Shown: one piece after another, positions 35,701 through 46,725 of the stretch
Layout of the letters: every line of letters begins with the position of its first letter
How positions within the stretch are numbered: the stretch's first letter is position 1
Source of the DNA: Posidonia oceanica
Taxonomy: Eukaryota > Streptophyta > Magnoliopsida > Alismatales > Posidoniaceae
Assembly: GCA_037176725.1 (NCBI GenBank)
Contig: JAZBRS010000057.1
Location: forward strand, 89,301,501 to 89,365,500
Reading direction: 5' to 3'
Length of the DNA: 64,000 nucleotides
Notes under the pieces: generated by a model
Database searches by the model: none
What the model was told of the DNA's origin: nothing
The model's input: the letters and a program-made list of their open reading frames with translations, nothing else
Program-made: the position numbers and the translations under genes

Positions 35701-37358
35701 GCGCACGAAGGGCTGCGAAGCTGCCGGCCGACCTTTGCAAAAATTGTAGAGAAGTCCGATGAGCCACGGGCAATGGGAGCTGCTGCTGCTGCCACGGAGC
35801 GATGGAGGGAGCTGCTGGAGGTCTGGCGGTGCTCGGGGAGCAATCTGGAGGGGCTGCGATGGTTTGGAGCGCCGAACAGGTGTTGGCAGAGGCTGACCGT
35901 CGCCGGGGAAGAAAGAGCTCACGGCGGAGCTCGAAAAGCGATATAAAGCACGAAAGAAGAAACTAAAATGCTGGGAAGCTACACATGCATGCTAGGAATC
36001 GAAATGTAATGCAGGTTACCTGCGCAGAAGGCTGAGGAAGGCTGGCAACGTGCAGTGGGTGCTGTTGTCCGGCGGTGGCTCGAGGAGGCACATGGAGGAC
36101 TAGGCGAGCTATGGCAGGATCTGGACGAGTTGCAGAGGATCTGGGGTTGCTCCAGATGCTCTCAGAAGTTGGTTCCACCGCTCGGAGGGGAGAAATGGAT
36201 TTTTGGATATGCAGAGTAAATTCTGGTGGACTGGGTGATGTTGTGGCTCTCTCCGGTGGCTCTTACACTCTCTCGGATCATGGTAGCTCCAGGAGGATGG
36301 TGGTGATGCTTGTGGACGCGTGGGAATGCTATGCTTGCTAAGGAGGAAAAAAGAGGGCTACTGTGCAGTGGAGGGAAAATGGGTTTGCTGTGCGTGCATG
36401 GGATTGGAATGGGTTTGCTATGCTCTACCTTTGGTTGCTGAAGGGATCCGGATCAAAAGGGATCTCTCCTGCTGGGATGCCAAGCCACAGAGGAGATAAG
36501 GGCAAGGAGATGCTTTTGCAGGTGAATTCAGCAGTGGATTGGGTTGCTGTGATTGGCCGTGGATGGCTGTGGGTGAGCGGGAAAGAAGGAGGAGGAGTAA
36601 GTGAGGATGGGAGAGGCAATAAGTGGTGGTGAGTTTAAGAAAAAAGAAGGAAAAAGAAGAGATTGGAAGCAGATGGAAGGCAGGAGGTGGCAAATAAGGT
36701 CGGGGAGGAAGGCGAGAGAGGAGGAGAAGAAATAAAAAAAAGGAGGAAGAAGAGGTGAATGGGCCGGGCCCGAGAAAGAAATAAAAAAAGAGAGGAGGGA
36801 GTTGTTGGGCCGGGCCTAGAAATGGGAAAAGAAAAGGAAAAAGAAAAAGGGAGAGGGAAAGAAGAGGAGTGTTGTGGGCTGGGCCAAAGGAATAGGGAGA
36901 AAGAAAGAAAAAAGAAAAAGGAAAGGAGGAAAGAAAAAGAAGAAAATGAGAAGAGGAAAAGAAAGGAAGGCTAGGCTTGGGCTTGTGCATGCATGGGTGT
37001 GACCTGTGTTAACCTAGGGTTTGACCTAGGGTTTAGGAGCGCTAACCTAGGATTTGACTTAGGTTTCAGGGGGTGCTAACCTAGGGTTTGACCTAGGGTT
37101 TAGGTGTATGCTAACCTAGGGTTTAGGTGTGTGCTAACCTAGGGTTTAACCTAGGGTTTCAGGGAGTGCTAACCTAGAGTTTTCTAGGGTTTTAACCTAG
37201 AGTTTTCTAGGGTTTAGATGTGTGCTAACCTAGGGTTTTCTAGGGTTTTAACCTAGAGTTTAACCTAGGGTTTTTCTAGGATTTTTGGTTTAGAAAATGG
37301 GTTTTGAAGCCACCAGAGAGAGAGATTCAATTCAGCCTGTCAAAATGGGGTGTCTACA
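32767..37358 (-). mobile_element. 5' LTR of element B, 4592 bp
   Basis: On the minus strand it runs from TGTAGACACCCCATTTTGAC to GATTACTACA, the same termini as A's LTR apart from small changes. Shared blocks include CCATATTGCCCTTATCCTAG (near 33030) and the GGTTTTCCTTGTCTCCC block near 32950. A GC-rich section lies at 35270-35940 and a purine-rich section at 36600-36990. TGCA-rich repeats of GGACCTAAATGCAAATAAA occur at 34720-35250. No gene is supported despite ORFs up to 192 codons in the GC-rich part. Confidence 0.88.
37003..37290 (-). repeat. CCTAGGGTTT tandem repeats at the start of the B LTR
   Basis: About a dozen irregular copies of TAACCTAGGGTTTGACCTAG in the first 360 bp of the LTR. 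They contain GGGTTTAGG-like phrases but not the regular plant telomere repeat. Confidence 0.8.
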
Positions 37359-38212
37359 GCATGTATTGGATGTGGATATTGGGCTCACTTTCCTTTTCTC
37401 AATGGGACTTAGCTTGGAATGCTCTCTTTTGATGTGGAATGGAGTTTTGGCGCTCGAATAACAACTATGCTTGCAATATACTTAGAGTCGAATAGGTTCC
37501 TTTGGAAGGGAGGAATAGGGTCCTATTTATAGGAAACAAACAATTTTGACATGTCTTAAACACCTTCATTTTCTCTCTAATGTTCATAAACGGCTAGTAG
37601 TTTGGCATACCGAAATTATAAGGTCGCCCGTTTTGCCATTAACATTCATAAAAATCGACCAATTCGGTATACCGAAATGTTTCGGTGTGCCGAAGGTGCT
37701 CTTGGTTGTGAACCTATATTCCAGATTTCGATATACCGAAGCCTTTCGGTATGCCGATTCTGTTATCTGTTATGAACTCTAATTTCCCCAGAGTTCGATA
37801 CCCTGAAATTATTCAATCTGCTGAAATCAACCCTTGAACCTATCTTTAAGGATTTTTCTAAGGTTCTCTCTTAGGTTCATGGGTATTCTTATTTTTCCAG
37901 GATATTGACATGTTTGGGAGATCTTTTACAAATCCTAGAAATTACAAAAGGAGAAATGAAAAATTACATCAATGATTTTACAATAAACTCAAATGCATTC
38001 TTTTGGCCTTGATTTTCTTTGATTTCTCTTTGAGTTCTTCCAGATGTCTCTATGTTTCTTCCTTCATGGTATGTATATTCCTTGTAAGCCCTTTCTTGGA
38101 GTTTCTTCATTTTATACTTTAAGCATTTCTCACATAGTAATATTAGTCCGAAAAACAATATACATGCCTTTGTTATCATCAAATTAAAATATTCAGGTGT
38201 ATATTTCTAACA
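37359..38212 (-). mobile_element. 3' LTR of element D, truncated by B
   Basis: Homologous to about 47121-47973. Base 37359 corresponds to an internal LTR position, and the missing first 395 bp should lie left of B outside the window. It ends TTCTAACA before the polypurine tract. U3 contains diverged TTCGGTATACCGAA palindromes (37606-37800), and a TATA box reads TATAAATAG on the minus strand at 37533-37541. Confidence 0.87.
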
Positions 38213-38459
38213 ATCTCCTCCTTTTTTATGATGATAAAAACTTAAAGATTCAATCTATATACTCCCCCTATCAATAAGCATGGGTTTGAAAAATATTATC
38301 AATGAGTATCTTCCCCTTGTTATTGAAGTATATAAGCAATAATTTTCAACTTTAAAATTCAATTTTGAGTAAGTACATTTTTAAAAAACTATTGCTCCCC
38401 CTAATTATCATAATTTTAATAAAATATGCACAATATAATATCTTCTCCCCCTTTTTTGT
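38213..38459 (-). promoter_or_regulatory. Multiple polypurine tracts of element D
   Basis: The tract next to the LTR reads AAAAAAGGAGGAGAT on the minus strand (38213-38227). Further copies lie upstream: TAGGGGGAGT (38261-38270), AAGGGGAA (38311-38317), TAGGGGGAGC (38394-38402) and AAAAAGGGGGAGAAGA (38441-38456). Several such tracts before the 3' LTR are a Sirevirus hallmark. Confidence 0.8.
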
Positions 38460-38915
38460 CATGAGCAAAAGAATATGTGTTTAAATCAAAATGGGGATGT
38501 ATATTTCCAAAAAAAATGTTTATTGAGCATATGTATACAAGATATAGTATTCCTTGATATTTTTACAAGATAATTGAATGTGATGCTTAAGTTAAAAAAT
38601 CAACAATAAAAAGGCAGAACCTTCGGCATACCGAATAGAAATGGTAGACCAAACCAGAGCCTTATATTTGCATTTAGGCTCACAAATGTCAGAAACAATT
38701 ATCATATATTTGCATAATCATTCATAACCATTCTCAATCATATAATTTCATAGATAATCATAAAATTCATACATAATCATCACAAAGTCCTATACATAAG
38801 CATAACATTCATTTAAACATAATGTTTACATAAACATTCAAACATGACTCATAATCACAAGACTATGGAGGTGGAGGTGGTGGATATCCATGTAGATATT
38901 TCATTATCTCAGAAT
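38460..38915 (-). other. AT-rich non-coding DNA of D between the polypurine tracts and the solo LTR
   Basis: Repeated ATTCATACATAATCATA phrases at 38700-38830. No gene. Confidence 0.6.
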
Positions 38916-40717
38916 GGTAGTGTAGATATCCCATTTTCACATTCCCCAGATTTCTTTAAGGATAGGAACCTCTAAGGCGCCCCAGATCACATGACTAAGG
39001 CCTAATAACACATTTTCTAGATTTTCTATGATTTGCTTAAAAACATTATCGATCTTTACTTCCCTCAAGGCTGTTAGCTGTGGCAAAGCTGACTCACTCA
39101 AACTAGTGGCAAGTCTGAGTACCTTGAACACCCTTTTTTTCTACTTAAATTAATGGCAGATTTGAGTTAAAGAAGATGTTTTTATGATTTTATGGAATTT
39201 CTGAAGTTTTCCGGGCTTTTAACATGTTTCTCTGGATCAACATAAAAGACAGGGCAAAAAATGCAAAAAGACTAGCTCGTTACCTCTATATGCGGCGACA
39301 TATCTAGTCGCCATTCAGAGTGGCGACTAGCATGTGTTGTCGCCATTGATGTAGGCGACGAGCATCCTACCACTCTCTCTCACCATATTTTGTCATCCTA
39401 GGCATTAATATAATATATGGGATTTTTATGAAGTATTATAACATTTTTCCTATAATTATTGACATTTCTACAATTTTCTAAGCATTTAATATATGGTATA
39501 ATCTATATATCATATAAAAATAATTAATTAAAGAAGATTCTAGAAAATCCTAGAGATTTGGATGACAACAGGATTTTTATCTCGATTTTTGACATGTTTT
39601 TAATGTGTTAAATATATTAAATATCCCTTAAAATAAAAAACACATTTAAATTTGGTCTAGAATATTCCAACAGATAGGTGCCAGTGTGAGCAGTGACCTG
39701 CTGACGTGCATGTTCTATGACTCGGTCAAATGAGATATTTGAGTCCTTGTCGCCCATTGCACCGGCGACTAGATGACGTGGACTCATCTGGCCCCTTTAA
39801 ATTTAATCTTTCATCTTGTCCGCATACCAGATAGGCGCCTATGCCAACGGCGACTTGCTGATGTGGACTCTTCTTTGACTCAGTCAGCGTGCCTTTACAT
39901 CAATTCCACGTCATTAATCTGAGATATTTATGCTTGTCGCCGGTCATATAGGAGACTTGTTATAAATATCTAATTTTTCTAAAAACTTTCTAGAACTGAT
40001 CCACTCAGGCACTACAATTCTATAAATAGACCCCGAGAGCCAGTGCTCAAGGGGAGGCAGATCAAAAAGTCAGAGTTATCTTCTGAGAGTCAGGGAGGCA
40101 CTTCCTATAGTTGTGAGATCCATAGATCTAGAGAGAGCTCCTAGAGAGTGTGAGAGAGAAATTCTAAGAGATCCTTAGTCCCCACTCTGCCCAAATCCAG
40201 AGATTATCAGTCCCAGATCCCAGAGATCATTGTCAAGCCTAGATCCCAGAGATCCTGAGCCTAGCTGGAGCTCCGACCATGCCTTCACTTCCTCACTCCA
40301 CGCCATAGAGCACGAGGGTGAATGGGGTATCTTCTTCCAATCTATTTTATTTCATTTGCATTCCTTAATTAAGACCCATAGCATATGCATGCCGGGAACC
40401 ACCCCCGGTTAGTATTAGTTGCATTTATTTGTGTTATTTTCTTGTTTATTTGATCTATTTACTACACCCGAACTTACCTAGATCTATTATTTATTTGTTT
40501 TGAAGGAAAGGAATATCTCACATAGCACGAGGACGTCATTGGACGACATCCTGTCGTTGATCCAGTGAGCCGACGACCCACATCATCTACATCTCCCCCA
40601 AGCGTCTTGTCAGCCAACATCAAGCGAATCGACGAGTGGCGATCACAACAAGTTGACGACGTCGTGGAAGCGCTGTCATCATCATCTAAACACCCCCAAA
40701 TCCACATCCACAGGTAG
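38916..40717 (+). mobile_element. Solo LTR E (LTR 38921-40712) with GGTAG target duplications
   Basis: The LTR starts TGTAGATATCCCATTTTCAC and ends AATCCACATCCACA, matching both termini of the C LTR in the opposite orientation. It is flanked by GGTAG at 38916-38920 and 40713-40717. It is clearly diverged from C. U3 inverted repeats occupy 39295-39970, with TATA box TATAAATAG at 40021-40029. It lies between the D extra ORF and D's polypurine tracts. With no internal region left, it probably formed by recombination between two LTRs. Confidence 0.88.
39305..39970 (+). repeat. Inverted-repeat cluster in the U3 of solo LTR E
   Basis: TAGTCGCC...GGCGACTA (39305-39329) has perfect 8-bp arms with a 9-nt loop. 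GTCGCC...GGCGAC recurs at 39339-39359, and looser pairs near 39747 and 39831. Equivalent clusters lie in both C LTRs. Confidence 0.8.
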
Positions 40718-40767
40718 GAATCCATCTTTTCTCCAAGCTATGTGATTTGATCTGAGTGGTATTTCAT

Positions 40768-41841
40768 TTATTGGTCTGAATGAGCAATATATGAGTCAAA
40801 ACGAGTGGAGAGGGAGTTTAGATTTTCTGTGAATTCATTTCTCCATTCATACGACTGTTTATGTAACTCTTCTTGTCGTAACTGAATATCATAGATTTGA
40901 TTTCTCAATTCTTCAATTGCTCCCTTATTGACTTGATCCTCGTCTTTTTCTTCTTTTTTATCCTTCTCTTGAGCCCCAGAAGTTGATGCCTTGGAGGTTT
41001 GGATGTTTTTCAGACTTTTTGCTCTTTCCAAAGCTTGTTCCATCTTATCAATGGCGACAATGTCTAAGTGTTTGGACTAAATAGGGAATGAGGGTTCATT
41101 AGCTAATGGGACACTATAGTGCTCAAAAAGGTAGGTTAGTGAAGGTCCATAGAATAGTTTGGTCTTTACACATTCCATACAATGGATCATGACTCTAGAC
41201 CAGTTTACTAGAATTTTCTTGGTAATGGCATAGACAGCTTTACAGGATAGTTCGCTAAACTCATCATTGTGGCCTTTCTTTTGTATGATATTGGCCGCTA
41301 CAATATAGACTATGATCCTAGATTGTTTTGTTAATTGGTTTAACTGATTTGGCTTAAATGAGCTTCTTTTGTTGGAGGAAATGGTTTTGTTTATTTCTTG
41401 ATATGACCAACCTAGTTCCTCAAAGGTCAATGTGATATCTAACTCTGTGGATAGGATTTTTAACAATTGTCCAATTAGGATTTCATCAAAGGGTAGTTCT
41501 ATACCTAATAGAAATGATTCACAAATGTATTCGGAAATACTTAAATTGGAATAAAATTCGGAGACTAAGTGAGGATAGTACTTTGTGTCACCAATTGAGG
41601 ATAGATAAGGAACAAGCATTTGTTTTTGAAAGAAAGATCCAATGGCTCCAAGATCATGGAAGACTACCTTTCTTCCGATGAGTACTTCACGATTTGCGAA
41701 TCTCTCTTTGTGAGCTTTCATGGCTACATCATCAATGAAATGGAAGTATCTATATCCGTGGGTGCACTCGTCGAAGGAGGTGGAGATGTTCGGAGCTTGC
41801 TTTCTCTTTGGCCTTGTGGCATGCATCTTTTTGGGTGGCAT
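40768..41841 (-). pseudogene. Extra ORF after pol in element D, putative plant transposon protein domain
   Basis: Minus-strand frame of 357 codons plus stop, broken once by TAG at 41077. I chose ATG 41841 (MPPKKMHATRPKRKQ, a basic start) over the in-frame ATG at 41973, because the upstream part falls in a palindrome array. The middle shows GRKVVFHDLGAIGSFF and YYPHLVSEFYSNLSIS, resembling the putative plant transposon protein domain found in plant retroelement ORFs. The C-terminal part is charged and looks like a coiled coil (EELRNQIYDIQLRQEELHKQ). No signal peptide or clear membrane segment is seen, so an envelope role is not supported here. Function unknown. Confidence 0.65.
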
Positions 41842-41914
41842 TTTTGGAGAATGAGGTGGAAATGAGGTGAAAAATGAGGAAAGGTTTAAAACGGGTTTAT
41901 TTGACCCGATGAAA

Positions 41915-42130
41915 CAAAATTGGTATACCGAAAATGAACGGTATGCTGTTTTGCTCGAAACTAGGGCACGCAACTGAGAGTATGTTCGGTCGACCGGACA
42001 AAATCGGTAGGCCGAAGATACCTACTATCCAAGAGTACACTCGGTAGGCCGAAGAATTTCGGCATACCAAATTATCTATGAACAAAAATTTGACTAAGGA
42101 GTTCGGTAGACCGAAGAATTTCGGTTTGCC
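41915..42130 (-). promoter_or_regulatory. Internal palindrome array upstream of the D extra ORF
   Basis: Paired short palindromes recur at about 41921, 41984, 42050 and 42112: TGGTATACCGAA, TTCGGTCGACCGGA, TCGGTAGGCCGAA with TTCGGCATACC, and TTCGGTAGACCGAA with TTCGGTTTGCCGAA. The spacing (63, 66, 62 bp) and sequence match the U3 array at 47363-47590. It lies between the RNase H end (42162) and the ORF start (41841). Confidence 0.7.
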
Positions 42131-42161
42131 GAACCAAAGCACACATATATATTCAATAATT

Positions 42162-45100
42162 TTAAACTATATCATTCATTGTACAAATACCTAATTTTCT
42201 TCTAATTTTAATGAATTGTTGTTCATCCAAGGGTTTTGTGAATATGTCAGTTAATTGATCTTTTGTAGAAATAAATTCTAATTTTATATCATTTTTAGAT
42301 ACATGATCCCTTAGAAAGTGATGTCTTACTTCAATGTGTTTGGTCCTAGAGTGATGTACTGGATTTTTGGATAAGTTTATTGCACTTGTGTTATCACATA
42401 GGATAGATGTTGTGTTGAATGATAAATCAAAATCTTTCAGAATTTGCCTCATCCATAATACTTGTGCACAACAACATCCAGCTGCAATGTAATCAGCCTC
42501 AGTGGTTGATAGGGCCACACTATTTTGTTTTTTACTAAACCATGAAACTATGGAGTGTCCCAAGAATTGACATATACTACTTGTACTCTTTCTATCTGTT
42601 TTGCATCCGACAAAATCGGTATCACTGTAGGCTACAATATCTAGATTTGAATTTCTAGGAAAAAATAAACCAAAGTCCTTAGATCCTTGAAGATATCTAA
42701 AAATTCTTTTAACAGCGACTAAATGTGATTCCTTAGGAGAGACTTGATATCTAGCACATAAACATAGACTAAATATTATATCATGCCTGCTAGCTGTTAA
42801 ATATAGTAAAGTTCCAATCATTCCTCTGTATCGCTTTTTATCAACATTTACTCCATCTTCGTCCTTATCTAATTTGGTAGTTATACTCATTGATGTTTTA
42901 GTAATTTTTGAAATGCCCATACCAAATCTCTTTAACAATTCATTTGTATATTTTTCTTGGTAAATAAATATTCCTTCTTTCATTTGTTTTATTTGAAATC
43001 CAAGAAAGAATGTTAATTCCCTCATCATACTCATTTCAAATTCTTTTTGCATGGTTCTTGAGAATTATTCACACAGAGTTTCATTTGTAGATCCAAATAT
43101 ATTATCATCTACATAAATTTGGACCAATAAAATATCTTTGTCAACTTTCTTAATGAATAATGTGGTATCCACCAATCCAATGATAAATCAATTTTCAACT
43201 AAGAATTTCTTCAGTCTATCATACCAAGCTCTAGGTCTTTGTTTTAGTCCATACAAGGCTTTGTTTAATTTAAACACATGATCTGGATGAATTTCATCTT
43301 CAAATCCAGAAGGTTGAAGATGAAATCCATAAAACTAGCGTAGGCCAAGAGCATCCTTATTGACTCTAGTCGGGCAACTGGAGCATAAGTCTCATCAAAA
43401 TCTATTCCTTCTTCTTGACTATAGCCTTGTGCTACTAACCTAACTTTGTTTCTAACCACTATTCTTGATTCATCTAATTTATTTTTAAAGATCCATTTTG
43501 TTCCTATAACTGGGTGATCTAGAGGTTTTGGAGCTAATTTCCAGACATTATTTCTTTTAAATTGATTTAATTCTTCTTGCATGGCAAACATCCAAAACTC
43601 ATCATTACATACTTCATCCACATTTTTATGTTTAATAGAGGACATGAAAGCATATGTAGCACAATCATGTTCTAAGTTTGAACAAGTAAGAATTCCCTTG
43701 GAAACATCACCAATAATGAGTTCCTTGGGGTGTCCAGACATATATCGCCATTCTTTAGGGTTGTTTTTAGGCTCTATCTTATTTTGAATATTTTCTTTAT
43801 TGTTTGAGTTATTTAAAGTATTTTCAATAATTTCAGGTTCATCTTCAATTTTAATTGTTTTTGTTATGTTTTCATCAAAGTCTACATTTGAGCTCTTTTA
43901 TTAAAGATTCTGTATGCCTTGCTCCTAGAAGAATAACTGACAAGGATTCCTTCATCAGATTTAGAGTCAAATTTGTCTAAAGCATCCTTGGTTTTTAAGA
44001 TAAAACATTTACACCAAAAAACTTTAAGATATGAAATGCGAGGAATTCATCCAAACCAAAGTTCAAAGGGAGTTTTGGTTAAGATGAGTCTAAGTAAAAC
44101 ACGGTTTAAAACATAACAAGCTGTATTTACGGTTTCAACCCAAAAATACTTTGGTAAATTATTTTCACAAAGCATGGTCCTAGCCATTTCCTATAAAGTT
44201 CTATTTTTCCGCTCAACTACTCCATTTTGTGGAGGAGCTCTCGGAAAAGAGAAGTTATGTTCAAATTCATTTTTTTCACAGAACATTTCAAAATTTTCAT
44301 TTTCAAATTCTTCTCTATTATCACTTCTAATCTTAATAATTTTTGTTTCCTTTTGCACTTTCTTACAAAATTTTTGAAATTCATTGAAAACATCATTTTT
44401 GTTTACCAAAAACAAAACCTAAGTAAATCTGAAAAAATCATCAACTATAACGAAAGCATATCTTTTTCCACCAAAGCTTAAAGTCCTATTAGTAACAAAT
44501 AAATCCATATGGATAAGTTCAAAAGGTTTGGTGGTAGATAACATATCCTTAGCCTTAAAAGATGATTTTGACTATTTTCCATATTGACAAGCATCACAAA
44601 GTTTGTCTTTTTTAAAATCTAATTTTGGTACTCAATAACATATTTACCTTTGGATAATTTGGATAGTTGACTCATACTAGCATGGCCTAGTCTCCTATGC
44701 CATAGCCATTTTTCGTCATTTGAAGATACATGGCATAAGTCTCTGTTAGATTCATAAGATATTTTTATTTTATATACATTATTTTTCCTAGATCCAATGA
44801 ATTTTACCATATTAGTACAAGAATTGAGCATTTCTTTTTGTCAAAAATGACTTTATATCCTTTGTCACATAGTTGACTTATGTTAATAAGATTATGCTTT
44901 AATCCATCTTCTAAAAGAATATTTTTGATAGAAGCATATTCAGGATTACCGACATTCCCGATTCTAACTATCTTGCCCTTCGTGTTGTCCCAATAGTGAC
45001 GGTTCCTTCTTCTTTTGAATTTAAGATGCAAAGGAGGTTGTGATCTCCCGTCATATGTTTAGAATAGCCACTGTCAAGGATCCACTTTGTTTTCATCATC

Positions 45101-46673
45101 TTTATGCAACACCTGCATCAGGAGATGGCAATAAATACTTTGGTACCTACATCATTTTGAGTCCAGATTAGTTAGTTTTAGGAACCCATATATTTGACTT
45201 TGGCACCCATCTATTTTGTTTTTGTTTCTTGACAATAAATACATATTTTTCATTAAATGAAGCTCTTACAAAGTCATTCTCATAAGGAACATCTCTAAAT
45301 TGAGAAAAACCTATTCCTTGTTTATTTAAAAATGGTCTTTGGCTAGAGAGTAATTTGTTAAGATTTTCCTTTCCTTTGGTAAACTTAGTTACCGTATCAA
45401 GTAAGTCATTGCTTTTGGATTTAAGAGAAGCAAAGTCCTTTTCAAGAGTACTTATTTTATTTTTCATAATTTTTGGATCAAACTTTAGCTCAGCATTTTC
45501 CATATCCAATTCATTTAATTCAGATATTACTTTTTTACCTTCATTAACCAGTGATTCATTTTCCTTGGTTAAATCTTCCATAGTTTGATTCATTTGTTTG
45601 GTTTTTTATTTTAAGGATTTGTATTTTTCATAGAGTTCATTAAATGCATCCAATAGTTCATCCATGGTAAATTCTTCAGTATTGGGTGATGAAACTAACT
45701 CATCATCTTGTGCCATAAAGCATATGTGAGCACTTTCTCCTTCTGAAATTCTTCTTCATCGGAAGAGGAGTCACTTTCATCCCATGTGGCTTGAAGTGCT
45801 TTCTTTTTATTTTGCTTTTTATCCTTTTTGAAGGTCTTAAGTTTTAGTAAAGGACAATCTCTTTTTATATGTCCTGGTTTATTACATTAAAGCACAAATG
45901 TACTTCCACTTTATATTTTTCTATTTGAAATTTACCTATTTAAATTTTCTTGCGAGAAGAGCAACGTCTTCATCATCATCCTCATCTAAGTTTTCTGAAT
46001 CAGTTGTAATTTTTAATGCAATGTTTTCTTTTTAAGTGTGATTTCTTCATTTTCTTTCTCTTTCATTTGAATTTCATATGAAGTCAGATTTCCTATAAGG
46101 CTCTCTAGGGAGTAAGTGGAGAGGTCTTTTGCCTTCTTAATTGCAGTGGTCTTTTTCTCCCATTCCGGGGTAAGAGACCTAAGGACTTTTTTTTACTAAA
46201 TCACTTTGGGGAATACCTTTTCCAAGTGATTGTAATTAATTTTTAATTTCATTAAATCTAATAAACATATCTTCAACAGATTCTTGGGGTTTTATTTTAA
46301 ATAATTCATATTTATGAATAAGCATATTTATCTTTGTTTCTTCATGAGTTACTTCTAGAGTATGCCAGGCTTCATGTGAAGTATTACAGTTTGATATTCT
46401 ATTGAACTGTTCTTGATTTACAGTACAAAATAAGATATTTAAACCTTTTGCATTGAGTGATGCTGTTTTCTTTTCATCTTCATTCCATTCTCTATATGAT
46501 TTTTTATTTTTAGTAAATCTATTAATTACTATATCCCATAACTCATAATTAATAGATTTCAAATAAATAATCATTCTACATTTCCAATAATTAGAATTAT
46601 TTCCATCAAAAAAGGGTGGTCTATTTATACTCTGTCCCTCTACCAGATTATTGTTTGAAGAAGAAAAAGTCAT
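42162..46673 (-). pseudogene. Element D gag-pol remnant (Copia, Sirevirus-like), multiple frameshifts
   Basis: Domains in Copia order. Gag from ATG 46673 (NRPPFFDGNNSNYWKCRM). Zinc knuckle CNKPGHIKRDC at about 45854-45893, with a 1-base loss at its first cysteines. Charged, probably coiled-coil gag tail (45593-45170). Protease LDSGYSKHMTGD (about 45067). Gag-pre-integrase WLWHRRLGHAS. Integrase core with VDDF, SDNREEF and NGVVERKNRTL. RT with GTKWIFKNKLDE and intact YVDD at 43104-43115. RNase H end with AYSDTDFVG, STTEADYIA and the LTDIFTKPL tail. At least five frame changes and many stops make it inactive. MQKEFEMSMMRELTFFLG is typical of Sireviruses. Confidence 0.88.
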
Positions 46674-46709
46674 ATCTAATAGATGATTAAATCTAAACTT
46701 AGATAAACA

Positions 46710-46723
46710 AGGCTATGATACCA
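46710..46723 (-). promoter_or_regulatory. Primer-binding site of element D (initiator tRNA-Met)
   Basis: The minus strand reads TGGTATCATAGCC, one mismatch from the usual TGGTATCAGAGCC, two bases after the LTR end. Confidence 0.85.
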
Positions 46724-46725
46724 AT

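Larger units (their letters stand above)
15409..37358 (-). mobile_element. Element B: Tat/Ogre-type Gypsy element, split by A and C
   Basis: Read on the minus strand: 5' LTR 37358-32767, primer site, leader (interrupted by C), gag, hairpin-array 3' region, then the boundary with A at 15409. Its polypurine tract and 3' LTR should lie left of A, outside the window. No protease, RT, RNase H or integrase is found between gag (ends 19936) and the arrays, so B is an internally deleted, non-autonomous copy. The LTR end GATTACTACA and primer region match A, so the two are relatives. Base 37359 begins element D's LTR, so B sits inside D. Confidence 0.85.

Noticed and set aside
35265..35843. 192-codon minus ORF and overlapping ORFs on both strands in the B LTR
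   Set aside because: GC-rich DNA with few stops in any frame, inside an LTR. Ser/Ala/Pro/Arg-rich composition with no domain.
36418..36990. 190-codon minus ORF, Phe/Leu/Ser-rich
   Set aside because: Translation of the purine-rich strand of the LTR (GAAAGAAGAG tracts); low complexity.
37003..37290. Interstitial telomere repeat (GGGTTTAGG phrases)
   Set aside because: The repeat unit is irregular, about 20-25 bp, based on CCTAGGGTTT, and part of the B LTR. There is no run of TTTAGGG.
41842..41973. N-terminal extension of the D extra ORF from ATG 41973
   Set aside because: The extra 44 codons overlap the palindrome array, while the internal ATG at 41841 opens the basic MPPKKMH segment typical of a real start.
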